NCBI GenBank assembly: GCA_028564675.1
Contig: JAOVVO010000254.1
Span: 37,856-101,855 of the forward strand
Direction: 5' to 3'
Origin: Onchocerca lupi
Taxonomy: Eukaryota; Nematoda; Chromadorea; Rhabditida; Onchocercidae
DNA: 64,000 nucleotides
Position 1 is the first letter of the stretch, and the number at the start of each line of letters is the position of its first letter. The position numbers were made by a program, and so were the translations under genes. Shown here piece by piece: positions 51,564 to 63,140 of the stretch. The notes beneath the pieces are model-generated. The model was not told the DNA's origin. It did not search any database and saw nothing but the letters and a program-made list of their open reading frames with translations.

Positions 51564-51984
51564 ATTTCATCTGCTTGTTACATTTCCTTCTATTTGTCCA
51601 CTGTTTTTCTCGTCATTTCTTGCTAAAGGGACATTTTTCATCTTTTACTATTCATTTGCAATGTATATGTCATTCAGATGTTGCATATTTTAGTGAAATA
51701 GACTGAAATGACAAATATAAGCAAACTAAATATTCGGTTACAAGTGAAGCTAATACCAACAGCCTACCTGATTCTCATTCTTTCATCTGGTTGAAAGGAA
51801 GTACGAATCACTATGGCAAAGTAATCAGTACTGCTCTAAGCATGAAGACGGACATGTCAGGTTATATATCATACTGTCCTAGTGATAAATTGAATTAACC
51901 TCGCACTTTTCTCCGGACACTTACCGCGTTGTCCTGAGAAGACCCGGGATGCTGCACCACTCGCCTCGGTCCATCGTTCGACAT
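45201..51984 (-). CDS. sec-8: exocyst complex subunit Sec8 (EXOC4)
   Basis: Tethering-complex subunit that brings secretory vesicles to the plasma membrane. Eighteen exons keep frame throughout and total 939 codons (human about 974): 51925-51984, 50995-51124, 50744-50806, 50473-50611, 50360-50427, 50066-50164, 49904-49980, 49668-49733, 48973-49284, 48296-48592, 47893-48135, 47571-47768, 46943-47177, 46608-46822, 46091-46258, 45792-45919, 45381-45614, 45201-45288. Diagnostic stretches: LLLNMIRTL near the N-terminus, RSLLQCRRDDLKRLW, DEDISRLLKSLPNW, LLIIHLELRVHCFFHLLPLA, YLFDGLGHL, KKRVCRNIFAVQQRLSQLT. Start ATG 51984 follows an acceptor-like TTTTACCGCAG by nine bases, a likely trans-splice site. 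Oddities: one GC-AG intron (45615-45791) and one 45-base intron (50428-50472). The 68-base exon 50360-50427 is the weakest call, but it is needed to keep phase. Confidence 0.93.
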
Positions 51985-51993
51985 CTCATCAGC

Positions 51994-52389
51994 CTGCGGT
52001 AAAATGAATGACGTAAATGGAATATCACAAAAATACCGTCCACAAATTTTCCTGTTGAGACCGCTATGAAGCAATTGATGAAATTGAAAAGAAAGAATGC
52101 ATTGATGTGATGTCGGTTGCCATCAATCAATCAATCATGTTGGGCTGGGTGGAGTGGCAGGCGCGCAGACAGCTCTCTTCTCTGTCTCTTTAGAAGAGAG
52201 CAAGAAGGAAGCGGAGAAACGGAAAGAGATAAGAGGTGCCACATGAAATTCTGGTGAGAGCAGGCGGGGAAACGGCTCGGGAGGGATTACGGGGAAGAGG
52301 GTGTAAAGAGGCAAAAGAAAGGATCCTCCCTGACTAACCATGGGAAACATCGTCACTACTGATATAGATAGATCTCCTGGCATGGACAA
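51994..52389. promoter_or_regulatory. divergent promoter region between sec-8 and the zinc-finger gene
   Basis: About 400 bp separates the two divergent start codons. The part 52140-52390 is the most GC-rich non-coding DNA in the window. It includes a perfect 10-bp hairpin, GCTCTCTTCT at 52172-52181 with AGAAGAGAGC at 52192-52201. I see no TATA box of note. Confidence 0.6.
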
Positions 52390-54886
52390 ATGAGGAAGAA
52401 GCAGGCGAGACCCGCGAAACGGCTTACCGGTGTAGCTTTTCCGGATGGAGACGGATCCGGAAGAGATTCTGGAGATTTGCTTTCCCCTGTATGGCACTCT
52501 CCGTCGTCTTCACCTGCCCCCAGTAGCAGAATCATCTCGGCGACAGAGCGAGACGACTCGACCGGAAGTTCTTTTCGCGCATCTACCGTGAAGAATGCGG
52601 CAGACGTTTTCTACAGTGATACTCCTCTCTTGAAAATTCCGAAGTATGAGCCGGATATTTTCGGTAAATGGTGTCGTGGCGCGGAGTGCCCGCGATTTTC
52701 CAGTTCCCATTTCGCTCATTACGAATCCTTGAATGGACACAATTCTCGCATTGTCGCAGGCTACGCAATTCCCATCATTTCTCGTGCTAGCGATCATCAT
52801 AAGACCTTTCTTTCAATGTTGACTGCGAATAGAAATTCCACGCAGAACAATTCATTTGATACTCCCTCTACAAGTATTTCCCCGGTCGACGGATCCATCG
52901 AATCAGTGGACTCGGAATCGCCTCTGAAACGTCTGGAACGATGTGTCCGAGCTAGTAATGTAGCAGAATGTTCAACTTTTGGACTTTACAGAAGCAGTAA
53001 GCCCTCTGCATCAGCAAGATATTCTCTGACACAGTCGCGCCCTAATAATAATTCGATGAAATTGCGCTTTGGATACGGTAGATTTATTCTTAAATACAGC
53101 ATTATACATTGAACAAATTGTGTCGGTAAATAAGTTATACAGATGTCAAAATGTATTATAGAGAGCTAAAACAGTTAATTTAAAAATTTTGGAGTTATCC
53201 CGTTGACATATTTAAAAATATCGCAAGCCTCGGTGAAACGGTGTAAATCTAATCACTGTGAAAGAAACGGATTGAAAATTCTTTCATAAACTAAGATAAA
53301 AAATCGTTTGTTTTGTTGAATAGGTTTAAACTTTGTTTGTTATAATTTTCTTTTTAACACTTCTATTCTGTATTTCGATGCAAATTTGCATTTAAAAAAG
53401 TGTTTCAGAGAGCTCAAAAATTGATTAAAATCCCGTTACGGAAATTCTTTCTATTCATAATTTCTTCTTTTTTTCTTTGACATGATTAACAAATTTTCTT
53501 GCAATTCGATATCATTAGTAATTGCGGACAATTTCCTAGATAACCTGGTTGAATTAAAGGTAATTTAAAACCGTATTTTGAAAATGGGCATGACAGTGAT
53601 TTGACAAACAGTCTATAGTTTGCAGTAGATATCATATAAGTTCTGAAAGATTGAAAGATGATGTAATAAATTGTTTCAGATTCAACGAAGACATCGGCAG
53701 CAGATGCTTTAGGTGAATTATCGCAATTGGTACATCGAATTGGTACAGCAAAATTACCTGTTCCAACAACGTCGAGCAAATGTATTCCGAACAGCATTAC
53801 CAGTAATATTTTCACATGTCTAAAATGTGCTCAACGATTTGAAACACTTGATGAATTAGTGCTACATATTAGGACGACAAAACATTTCACACGCGAATCA
53901 ATCAGGAATTTCGACGCTGTGTGAGTTTTTCATTTCTTTTAAAACTTGATATTGATATTTTGATAGTTCTCTCTCATTTTATGTCAATGTTTTTGTTTCA
54001 CTCCAGTCCTAAAATCAAAATTTAATTATATTGATCATTTCAAGCCAATGCTTAACTTAGAAATTGAAAATATAACGGAAATGCGGTTCTATTGGAACAA
54101 TTTATTTGCCCTCCTAATAGTTTTGTTCTCGTAAATTGAGAATTAAAATCTCTTTTATTGATTTGGAATTTTTATTATCGTTAACTTCGTAGCGAGTTGA
54201 ATTCTAGTCCTGTCGAAATAAAAAACTTATAACAGTGGCATATTACCACTACAGATTCTATCAAAATAAACTTACATGGTATTCAATAAATTATTTTATT
54301 CATTTTGGTTGTTTATTAGACTTTAGACTTTTCGGATTTTTAGCGGTGATGGTTTTTAAGCATATTTTAAACCTAAAGTATATTACTCTTTGTTGGAGAA
54401 AGAGGACATAGCATACTCTTCATTAATAAATCCGAAAAATGATATATTTTTCGGCACAAAAACATCTTGAAGTGATATACAGAAGTCATCAATTGAAAAT
54501 ATATTTTTTAGAGCACCATGGGAAAGGAATCGAGTGGCTGCAAATTTCGAGAAACAGATGGCTTCATCGAATTTTCTAGCATCATTATTTTGTGCACAAA
54601 AATGTCTTGAAGTGAGTTTTGCTTCGGATAATTTCGTAATTCTCATTTTTCTCAAAGAATATCAATGAGTTATTAGCTGAAACAATTGAAACTATATATC
54701 TATTTTGGACTTTTTAAATGAAATATAAGAAAGAATGAAGAATTCCAAGAACTTATTTTTTTTACACCGTATTTCATGTTGCTGTTTATGTCCACTTATT
54801 TTTTGAAAATTCGTTTTAATACGTGAACTGTAAATTTGCAGGTACCACAAGATCTGTCACAAAAAAACATCGACAATAATTTTTGA
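52390..54886 (+). CDS. C2H2 zinc-finger protein with FOG/SALL/TSHZ-like N-terminus
   Basis: Four exons, 52390-53077, 53680-53920, 54512-54611 and 54842-54886, join in matching phases (1, 2, 0) to give 357 residues and a stop. The protein starts MRKKQARPAKRLTG, resembling the RRKQ..P motif with which FOG, SALL and TSHZ repressors bind the NuRD complex. Residues 15-230 are Ser/Pro-rich and probably disordered. Exon 2 carries one C2H2 finger, CLKCAQRFETLDELVLHIRTTKH, with the wide H-x5-H spacing typical of Teashirt fingers. The C-terminus (APWERNRVAANFEKQ, then a short tail) shows no known domain. It was probably a nuclear transcription regulator. I could not name a nematode orthologue. An alternative tail results if the donor after CLE is not used. 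Confidence 0.75.
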
Positions 54887-55657
54887 GCGGGTTTCTTCAA
54901 TGTTAAATAGTTTTTATTATATTATATTTATTATGAACCTGAATGAATCAACTCTTGAAAAATTCTGAGTAACTAAAAAATTATGTCAATGGCTAAATCT
55001 GTAATGGATGTGAGAATAAGTTAATTTGCTAAGTTTCACAACTTTCATTCTAATCTTCGAATCTTTTTTAGAAAGATAGTAAGGCAGAGTTATGATCTCA
55101 TTGGTTTCAAATTATTTGATTCTTTTTAATTAATGTACCAGTCCTGTTCAAATTAAAGATGATTTTGTGAATATTAGAAAAAGTTTTTATGTTCATTAAT
55201 TATTCACTTTATCAGATTATAAAAAGAGTGTATTTGCGAAATTTAAGCATACTTATTTTTATTTCGCGGATAGTAACTTCACACTTGCATGGATTTGTTC
55301 TTCGAAACCTGCGAATTTTAAAAGCAAATAGGTTAGTCATAGAGCTTGCTTCCTTTCCGATTTCTTTCTCGTTTTTTTTTTCAACTTGTCTTTTTATCTT
55401 TCTATATGCACTCTATTTTGTTTGTCGACTTGAGTAGATTTTTTATTAAATTAGAGAAGACGTTTTGAAAGTCATGATATGGACGGAAGTAAATTAACGT
55501 GTGAGAAATAGATTGAGTTATCTGGAAATAAATTATAGCAACTGGGGCATTTCCTGATAATCCTTAATGGAAGAATAGTATTGCCCTTCACTAAAGAGAT
55601 CCTCAAATATAGCGCAAATCCTGAGGATGTGAGTAGATTGTATGATATATTATTATA
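54887..55657. other. spacer, nothing convincing
   Basis: Contains 3' flank of the zinc-finger gene. An open frame at 55189-55437 begins with ATG but looks like a chance hydrophobic frame. Confidence 0.4.
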
Positions 55658-55894
55658 ATGCCAAATTTTTCAAAAGTTATTTTGATTTTGTTCTTTACTA
55701 ATTTGTTAATTCCTGCACAGTTTGATGTATTTTACAATCCAGAATTGATTGTATTTAATATGGAATGGACTTGTCTTCTGCTGTTAATATTTCTATGTTG
55801 CCATGTGTTAATGTTGCCATGTGAGTTGTACCGTATTATTCAAATGAATTCTATACAAAAGTTGCGCCGTCTGTTAGAAAATAAGCCAGTGTAA
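55658..55894 (+). CDS. possible small membrane protein, 78 residues
   Basis: Intact ATG-to-TAA frame. It has an N-terminal hydrophobic segment (about residues 6-20, VILILFFTNLLIPA), a second one (about 38-55, CLLLLIFLCCHVLMLPC) and a basic amphipathic tail (SIQKLRRLLENKPV). This would suit a secreted or two-pass membrane peptide. An AATAAA lies 110 bases after the stop. No family is recognised and no splice partner is seen, so it may be a chance frame. Confidence 0.35.
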   Translation: MPNFSKVILILFFTNLLIPAQFDVFYNPELIVFNMEWTCLLLLIFLCCHVLMLPCELYRIIQMNSIQKLRRLLENKPV

Positions 55895-58800
55895 TTATTA
55901 TAGAAAGGAACTTATTAATGGCATGGTTGAGTTATTATATCATTTTTTTCTGTTCAGAATAATGCTTAGGAAGTGTTGAAATACTTGCGAGAAAATTATT
56001 GTTAATAAAAATATTTTAAAAAAGACATCACTGACATTTTTATGCACTTTGTGGCTTAATCAATAATTGCTAATATGTTATTAAATAGTTTTGTTCTTTA
56101 ATTTAAACAAAATTGATAAGGGATGTTCATCTAAGATAACTTTCATTCAGCTTCATACTGTCCTTTTGGATCACCAAGATCAAGTTTCTCATTGGTTTTG
56201 CTCAAATCTTATTCAGACAAAGTTCCATCTCTGATATTATTAGATATTCCTAATATTGCCCACTTCTCCAGAGTTCTGGCCATTCCGTATATCTTTGTGA
56301 ACGACGGAACGATCTTTTTTTTCTTTGATCATTTTGTTTTCTGGATAGGTAACGATAGCTTACTCGTGTATATACTTGTCTCTCTTATGTGGTATTAGCA
56401 GGACATCTTCACTTAACTAATAAAGATTTGAATTCATTATATGTCTGTCCATCAAATATTTTCGGTCCGAGGTCCTTACGTTATGACCACTTTTCTCTTT
56501 CTCTGCCTCTGTAATCCGATTTTACCGCTATAGAAACGAAATTGGCAAAATTTGGGATGGATGAAGCTTGCATCAAGTTTAGGATCAAATTTCATGTTGA
56601 TGGGACGTATCCTAATAGAAACTCTCCGGACAGTTCCATGTTTCGGACCATGTCCTGTATTCTTAATTTCCTTTCTCGAATGAATATCTTTATTGATTTT
56701 CTTTAATTCTAAAGTATATGCTGTAAAATGATTAGTGTAATCTTAGAACTTAAAACCAACTAATGTAATCTTAGAACATTGGAGCATTAATTTTTAATTC
56801 ATCTTCTTTGCAGCTGTTAGGCTCTTCAAGATATTTAACCATTTCCTTTGAAGTTTTAGTGGCTATAAATCGTTAATGATTTATTTGTTCATTGATTTGA
56901 TCTTACTTCTCTTTCTATTTGATTTCTTAAATATCTTTTCCAGAAAAATAGTAAAGAGCTTTGATAATAACCGGTTCCTGTGATGATAAAAATTTTTTTT
57001 CCAGGTGTTGTTGATCTTTTCTTTCTATTGTATAATCTTCTCTCGCCTCCAGAAATATTCCACTTTCACTTCTCGAAGGCAGATGCGACTCATTCATTCG
57101 ATAAGTTCAACGTAGAATGTGGCGCTGATACGTCACTTCTCCAAAACAGTAATCCATTTGTTCACGAGATTATTTGAGAATCCTCTGGCATTTTGGTTAC
57201 TTTTTTTCGAAGAAGACCCAAACGCTGATTTCTCAGCTGACTTTTAAATGCTATTTACCAGCCTAAAATCCTGTAAGTCAAGTTTCATCTGTCCCACAGA
57301 TGTTTTCAAGATTTTCATGATGAAATATTTAGAATGGGTTTTTTGGATATAATTCAATTATGACTCGAAACTATTTCGAGTGCTATTCAATGGAATATTA
57401 CTCCAATTAATAAAAGTTAATTTGTCGAGGAAATCATTAAACAGAAAGAAAATGTATGCTTATTCATTATTAAATGAAAGTGACATGGAAAGCCAAATTT
57501 GATTAATTTAATGTTTATTTTTTCAGTGGCATGTTAGCTGGAAGATATTTGTCGTTCATTATTTGCTGCTAAATGTCATCATTCACCTGTTTTTTTTTCT
57601 TTTTTTTTTTTCAAATAATGAAAAGTTTATTACTAACAAGTGAACTAGTTTAAGTGGTAGTAAACTGGAAAAAGGAATAACTCAGTAATTTTGTTTTGAT
57701 GAACATAATATTATGACTAGTATCTTGATAACTGGTATCTTAGAATACAAAAGTATTAGATGATCATTTAACGACTTGAAGATGATAATATTTGACACAG
57801 CGCTAAGACCTCTTGACCTTCGGGAAGTTCTGAACTCTAGCGACTGCAACCTATTATACTTGATGATATTGGTGGTTGAGAGTTTTCATACATGACTTAG
57901 CAACTCTTAATTAAGCTTTTTATAGGATATTGCTTACAGAAAGACTACTCTCTCTCAAATATGCACATCTATCTATGTTTGCAATTGCATGCATTGCAGT
58001 CCACACGATGCGCATGCGTGTAATTCTTATCTGTGCTCTTTACATTCTTTGGCTTATTATAAACGGAGAGGAATAAATTCTTTTATTGTAACCTTAACGA
58101 AATACAGCACATTCCATCTATCCCAACTGTTATTGCCAACCATTTATTTTCATTCATTTTCTCACATATATTGAAAACAGGTGTTATTTAATTTTTATTA
58201 ATTTTGGTCTGGTTAGATTAATATCCGTCATTTTTTTTTCTTTTCTGAACTTATCCTATCATGTAAGTATTGCTTTGATACATTTCGTCACTTGTTTGCT
58301 TAGAAGAAGCTTCAGGTAGAAATCACTGACAATATTAAGTTGCCCAACACTAAAATCCAGAAAAAAGAAATATAGATTCTAGCGTCGCGTGCTGAAATAA
58401 CACCGTTTATTGTAAAAATAAATGGTTGCACATGAATTGCCTTAATTTTTAAGAAATCTACTAAGTAAAAAAAAAAGACAAAGGAAACTTTGGCACTATC
58501 TTTTTTAGTATAGGCTTTTTTGAAAAGTCTTAAACACTTTATAAGTGTATTCCCAGCCTGCATAGATAAAAACTCAGAAATTTAGGCAAAATTTATAAAG
58601 ATATAAAGCATATATAGTACAAAAAATTAAACGTAAGACACGAGGTAAGCATGCTTTGTTCTTCGACCGCTTTAAATATTTTTTATGATGGTTTGATTCT
58701 ATTATTGAACTGGGAACCTTATAATTTGCTCATTGCTATAATTGCCTATCTAAAATTTGGTGCTTTATTCATGGCTATCAGTATTGCTGTTATTCATTGA

Positions 58801-60156
58801 TGCCAATCAGCTAAAGGTTGTTTTTCTTCCTTGATCGAAGGGATTGTCAACTAGTCTATCATCTCTTCTTCCACTCGGTACATTTTATTTAGATGCTTTG
58901 AAAAAACTAAAATTCGGACCCTTTTTCTTCTTCATTTCCAAATTTCAAAGTTTCATCGAAAATCATTCGTAAATATGTTGTGCTCTCTAATATAATTTGA
59001 TAATTTGATTCATTTATATTTTTGTAATCTCTCTTTTTTGCCTTAGCTTTCGAGCTCATTCGTCTTTTTTTTGAACTTCGGTATTTTAAGCCTGTTGATT
59101 AAATGGTTATCGGTTAGTTTCGTTTTATATTATTTACACATATTTAAGTTTAAAGGCTTCAAAATGTAATTTCGCAGTTCATATCACTTTCATAATGTCT
59201 TTCTAAATTTCAGTTAATTCTAATGAGATATGATTTCTGATTGTCTGTATATTTTGGGAAAATAATGTGGAATGAATGTGTTGTTCGCATTATCCTTGTT
59301 CTCTCACAATCTTTGTTGCGCATTTAGCACATTTAAAGTTTAATTTATTTTGAAATTCTAGAAACTGTCAGTATAGTATATTGAAATAGCTGAAATTTCA
59401 CGCAGAATTTGCATTTGATTGATATTTCAATTTAATTTCAGCGCTCCAATTTCAATGCGAAGAGTGAATGAATGGTCCAATCAGTTACCTTTATATCCTA
59501 ATTCAGTAAATTGACATCAATAAGCGATGTATTTTAAATGAATAAAATGAGAGAATAAATTATAGAATGAATAAATTAATGAAATAAAATGTATAGCAAT
59601 AGCCCATAGTCACTGATTGCTTCAATAAGAGTTCTGTGGGCAACTCCAGTGCAAAGTTCACAATTCATATTCTATTTATTTCTGAAAGTAACGATGAATA
59701 GAAAACTGCCATATTAAATGGTGAAGTGGACGAATTTCTTCTTCATAGAACTGCATAGGCCACTTCTCAATAAATTACCACTAGTCTCATTAAGAATACC
59801 CAATGGACTTTTCAGGCCCATAAACTTCTATAGCAACTATAATGATCATGATAATTGTGATAATGATAATGAAAACAACGCCTACTTTCAATGGATAATT
59901 GTTTCTGTCGTGCTTACATTATCATTGCTTGAAAGGATCAAGCCGGATTTCGCTCTTCTGAAACTTAATATTTGCGGATTTTCAAGAAAGTATTTTTCAT
60001 CAAATTCATCAGGGAATTGAAGCTCATCGCTCTCCAAAATGAAAATTCTTTCTTAAAAATATGAATCCTCTACCAATTATCACTGATTTCAACATTTTGT
60101 TGTGATAGGTTTTGAGTTAATTTTCTGAAATTGATTACTTCAGTACAATATTACAG
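55895..60156. other. 4.3-kb gene-poor spacer
   Basis: Moderately AT-rich. It contains a possible terminal exon at 57053-57177 (see findings) and several short frames (56192-56398, 57989-58174, 59718-60020) with no domain and no splice support. Nothing else is assigned. Confidence 0.4.
56004..56009 (+). terminator. AATAAA poly(A) signal
   Basis: AATAAA about 110 bases after the stop of the 78-residue frame. Confidence 0.35.
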
Positions 60157-60171
60157 CTGCTGTTGTGTATC

Positions 60172-60948
60172 ATGATGTTAATATTTTGGAAATTTAATTC
60201 GATTCTATTTTGTTCTTATTATTCCGTTATTCTGTCACTGTTCTGTGTCATGACATTTCTAATAAAAAACGATATTATTCGTAATGACTCTGATGAAAGC
60301 AACTGTAAACAGTTTACACAAAACAATCGACGTTTATATGAATGCGTCGACGTCACATTTCAAAATATTTCACGGATTCCATCTGGGACGATGGTTCTGA
60401 AAATCGTAAATTCTATGATGAAGCAGTTATCGTTATTAAATAATACAGAAATTGTGACGGTCGTGATGAATTTTTGTAATCTATCGGATGTCTCACCAGA
60501 AGCTTTCATTTTTGCAACAAATTTACGGAAACTTGATCTGTCGCACAATCTACTTAGAACCCTCGAGTTTAAAAGTGATTCCCACTTTCTTATCCAAAAT
60601 TTGATTATTTCCTATAATGATCTTATAGCTGTTCCATTATTGTATTCCCTACAACAATTGACGCATCTAGATCTTTCGCATAATAAAATTCGTCACCTTG
60701 CTGGATATGATTTATTATTACCTAGTTTGGAAGTGGTCGATCTCTCCTATAATCATCTTCACGTTGTAAAACCCACAAATTTCGGAGATATGATACAAAT
60801 CATAGAATTAGATGGGTGTCCATGGCGTTGTGACTGTCATCTGCGAGATTTTGTAGCTTTCCAACGAAAAACTCTAAATGCCAAATCGTCACGATGTTAT
60901 GAACCAGCACGAATTCGTGGTATCAATTGGGACGATCTCAGTTTAAAG
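60172..60948 (+). CDS. leucine-rich-repeat surface or secreted protein, main exon (3' end open)
   Basis: Exon preceded by an acceptor-like ATATTACAG at 60148-60156; ATG at 60172. Its 259 codons show a hydrophobic signal or anchor segment (residues about 10-32), a cysteine pair resembling an LRR N-cap (NCKQF...LYEC), then five to six leucine-rich repeats. Clear ones are LRKLDLSHNLLRTL, LTHLDLSHNKIRHL and LEVVDLSYNHLHVV. An LRR C-cap begins CPWRCDCHLRDFVAF and continues SSRCYEPARIRG. The C-cap normally needs a fourth cysteine, which is missing before the strong donor AAAG/GTAAGC at 60948. The gene must therefore continue into another exon; reading through gives a stop at 60994-60996. Extracellular adhesion or receptor role is likely. 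The exact family (IGLR, LRON or other) cannot be decided. Confidence 0.75.
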
Positions 60949-60996
60949 GTAAGCGAAGTTTTCCGTCAAGGAACGGATTTACTATTAAATATATAA

Positions 60997-62546
60997 TGAT
61001 CATCAAAAAGTGCGACATCTTATTCCATATTGTTTCATCTAGAATCTGAAAATTTTATTTGATCTCCATATGAGAATAGCTCTGAAAAATTTTTAGTAAT
61101 CAGTACAGATTAAATCATCGCTAAAGTAATGAATATTTACTCAAACTCAATTATAATTGATGTTTCTTTCATGTCTTCTTGCTCATTTGCTCACATATTT
61201 AATTTTTGTGGTCCAAAATCATCTTTTTTCATGTTTGAAATTATCTCTAACTATTCTGAAAAATTCAAATCCACTTTTTATTATCCTTTTGGAGTTTTCA
61301 AATTATTGTTAACATTCTTAAAATCTGTATGGTATAGGTACTAGGAAGTCTCTAGTATAGATACTGGGAATCGAAATATATCTGATCAATGTGTTTGATC
61401 AACAAGAGATTTTGCCGCTAAAAAAATTAAATTGAATGCTATAAAAATCAACATTTTTGGAAAACAAAACTATTGTTATAGTAAAAGAGTAGCATATGCA
61501 TTAGTATAATAAATTTTTTATGTGCGCAACTGCAATACAATCTGTTATTGAAATGATCACTACTTATATATTTGATTATATACAATTATACAATATTTTT
61601 AATGGAAATGTAATAATTAAGAGAAATATCCTGATATATGTAAGTTACATATCATGCATTTGCCTGCCTTTATGCTAATTACAAGAACGAAGCCAATATT
61701 TACCAAATATTTTAATACATAAACGAAATCAATATTTTAAATGAATCAATAAATACCACTATTTGATTTAAATTTTCATATTCCTTAATGAAATCCAATT
61801 TGATTTTGTAAATTGTTTTTGATCATTAAGCGTTTGCGCTAATTTTTAGTCTTTCCACTTTTTAACTTCATAATTTCAAACTTCTCTTACACTCCTTTTT
61901 GTTATAAATTTTGGGAAGAATTCAATAAGATGTTATAGGAATTTTCCAAAGAATTCTATTATTGAGACAACAACTAATTTAACGATAAAAAACAAAATTC
62001 GTCTATGTATGAACCATTTATTAAATTACCACAGTTTACAGTTCTACTTTAAATAATAAAAAATAGTTTCCGAATATTTGCTAGTGGTAGATTTTTTTAG
62101 AATATTAAATATTAGAAAAGTGATAAAATCTTTCATTCTAGTAAGACTTTTCATTAGCGACGTTCAAATCTTCAATTTAATTTTTCTAAGCTGAAGCTAA
62201 AGAAAAACCCATCATTCATAAATAAGAATATGTTAATAAAGAACTTTCTTATATATTTTAACTGAAAAAATTTCAGGAAAATATACTCTTCTATTTCATG
62301 TTGAAGATTTTTCAGAATTGTAAATAAGATTTTTCTGTTTTAATAGTATTTTTACATTTGCTCTGCAAATTGAAATAAGAACGCTGGATATCGAAGATAT
62401 AATATAAATCTTCAAAGATTTTTATTGACATTTAAAATGAGAATTCTTTATGCAAATATTACGAAATGGCAAGTTTCACTCCCTGCCATATTCGTGGTTG
62501 CAAAACTCCAATGTTAAAAAAGTAATTTCATGGTTTTAATTAAAAA
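60997..62546. other. spacer or intron after the LRR exon
   Basis: AT-rich. One phase-compatible candidate for the next LRR-gene exon lies at 62277-62327. Nothing else was recognised. Confidence 0.4.
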
Positions 62547-63140
62547 CTAGTTGAATCTGGCCATGCTTTGCTGTGGCAACGCGTGGCCAGGTCCAGCTAA
62601 ATAAAAACGTAAATGTTCGTTTGTTCAAAATCTTAAATCTCCGAAATTTCTTAAATATTCGCCATATCTATATTAGTTCTTAATTCTCTGGAAGTTCTCA
62701 CCGATTGCTTTGAAATTTTGACACAATGTTGCATTCGAATACGCGCGTGTTTTTATATATTTTTTACATATACTCGTTGCTGTGTCTCGGTCAGGTTAAG
62801 CGCAAAAGAAAGGGAAGAGAAAGCGCACGTTTCTAATATGTTTAATTTCACAATGTTTGTGAATACACAATATTTTTTTTTTATTTGTTTCATTGTTTGT
62901 GTGAATATAGAGATTTTTTGGCTTGCTTACTCCAGAACACGCAACATATGATTGTCCATATGAGAAGCGATCTGTGTCTGATCTAAACCGCACAATTCTT
63001 AAGATTGGCCCTGAGCTTTGTTGATGGGGATTGCAAATGCCAGTTGGATTGGGAATTGCACTTCTATATCCGTTAGAATCACAGGAATGCGAGGAATAAC
63101 GATATCTTCACTTGAATGGTCTTGTCAAAATTGTTGCTTT
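62547..63140 (-). mobile_element. Helitron 3' end with helicase remnant (copy 4)
   Basis: Reading leftwards, the frame gives IPRIPVILTDIEVQFPI, then QLAFAIPINKAQGQS, then after a frameshift DRFSYGQSYVACSGVSKPKN. These are the last conserved motifs of Helitron RepHel helicases (usually HGQLYVACSRVGKP.N). Next come the shared non-coding repeat (62600-62750) and a hairpin CTGGCCA...TGGCCAG (62557-62590). The end is CTAG at 62550-62547 followed by T, as expected of a Helitron 3' terminus. A stop and a frameshift show decay. The 5' end was not found. Confidence 0.8.

Noticed and set aside
52135..52497. 120-codon minus-strand frame
   Set aside because: Overlaps the promoter and first exon of the zinc-finger gene on the other strand; no domain, and the plus-strand gene has phase-consistent splicing.
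59718..60020. 100-codon plus-strand frame upstream of the LRR exon
   Set aside because: Contains a low-complexity Asp/Asn stretch from a GATAAT-type repeat, has no domain, and lies in a different position from the LRR exon's acceptor.
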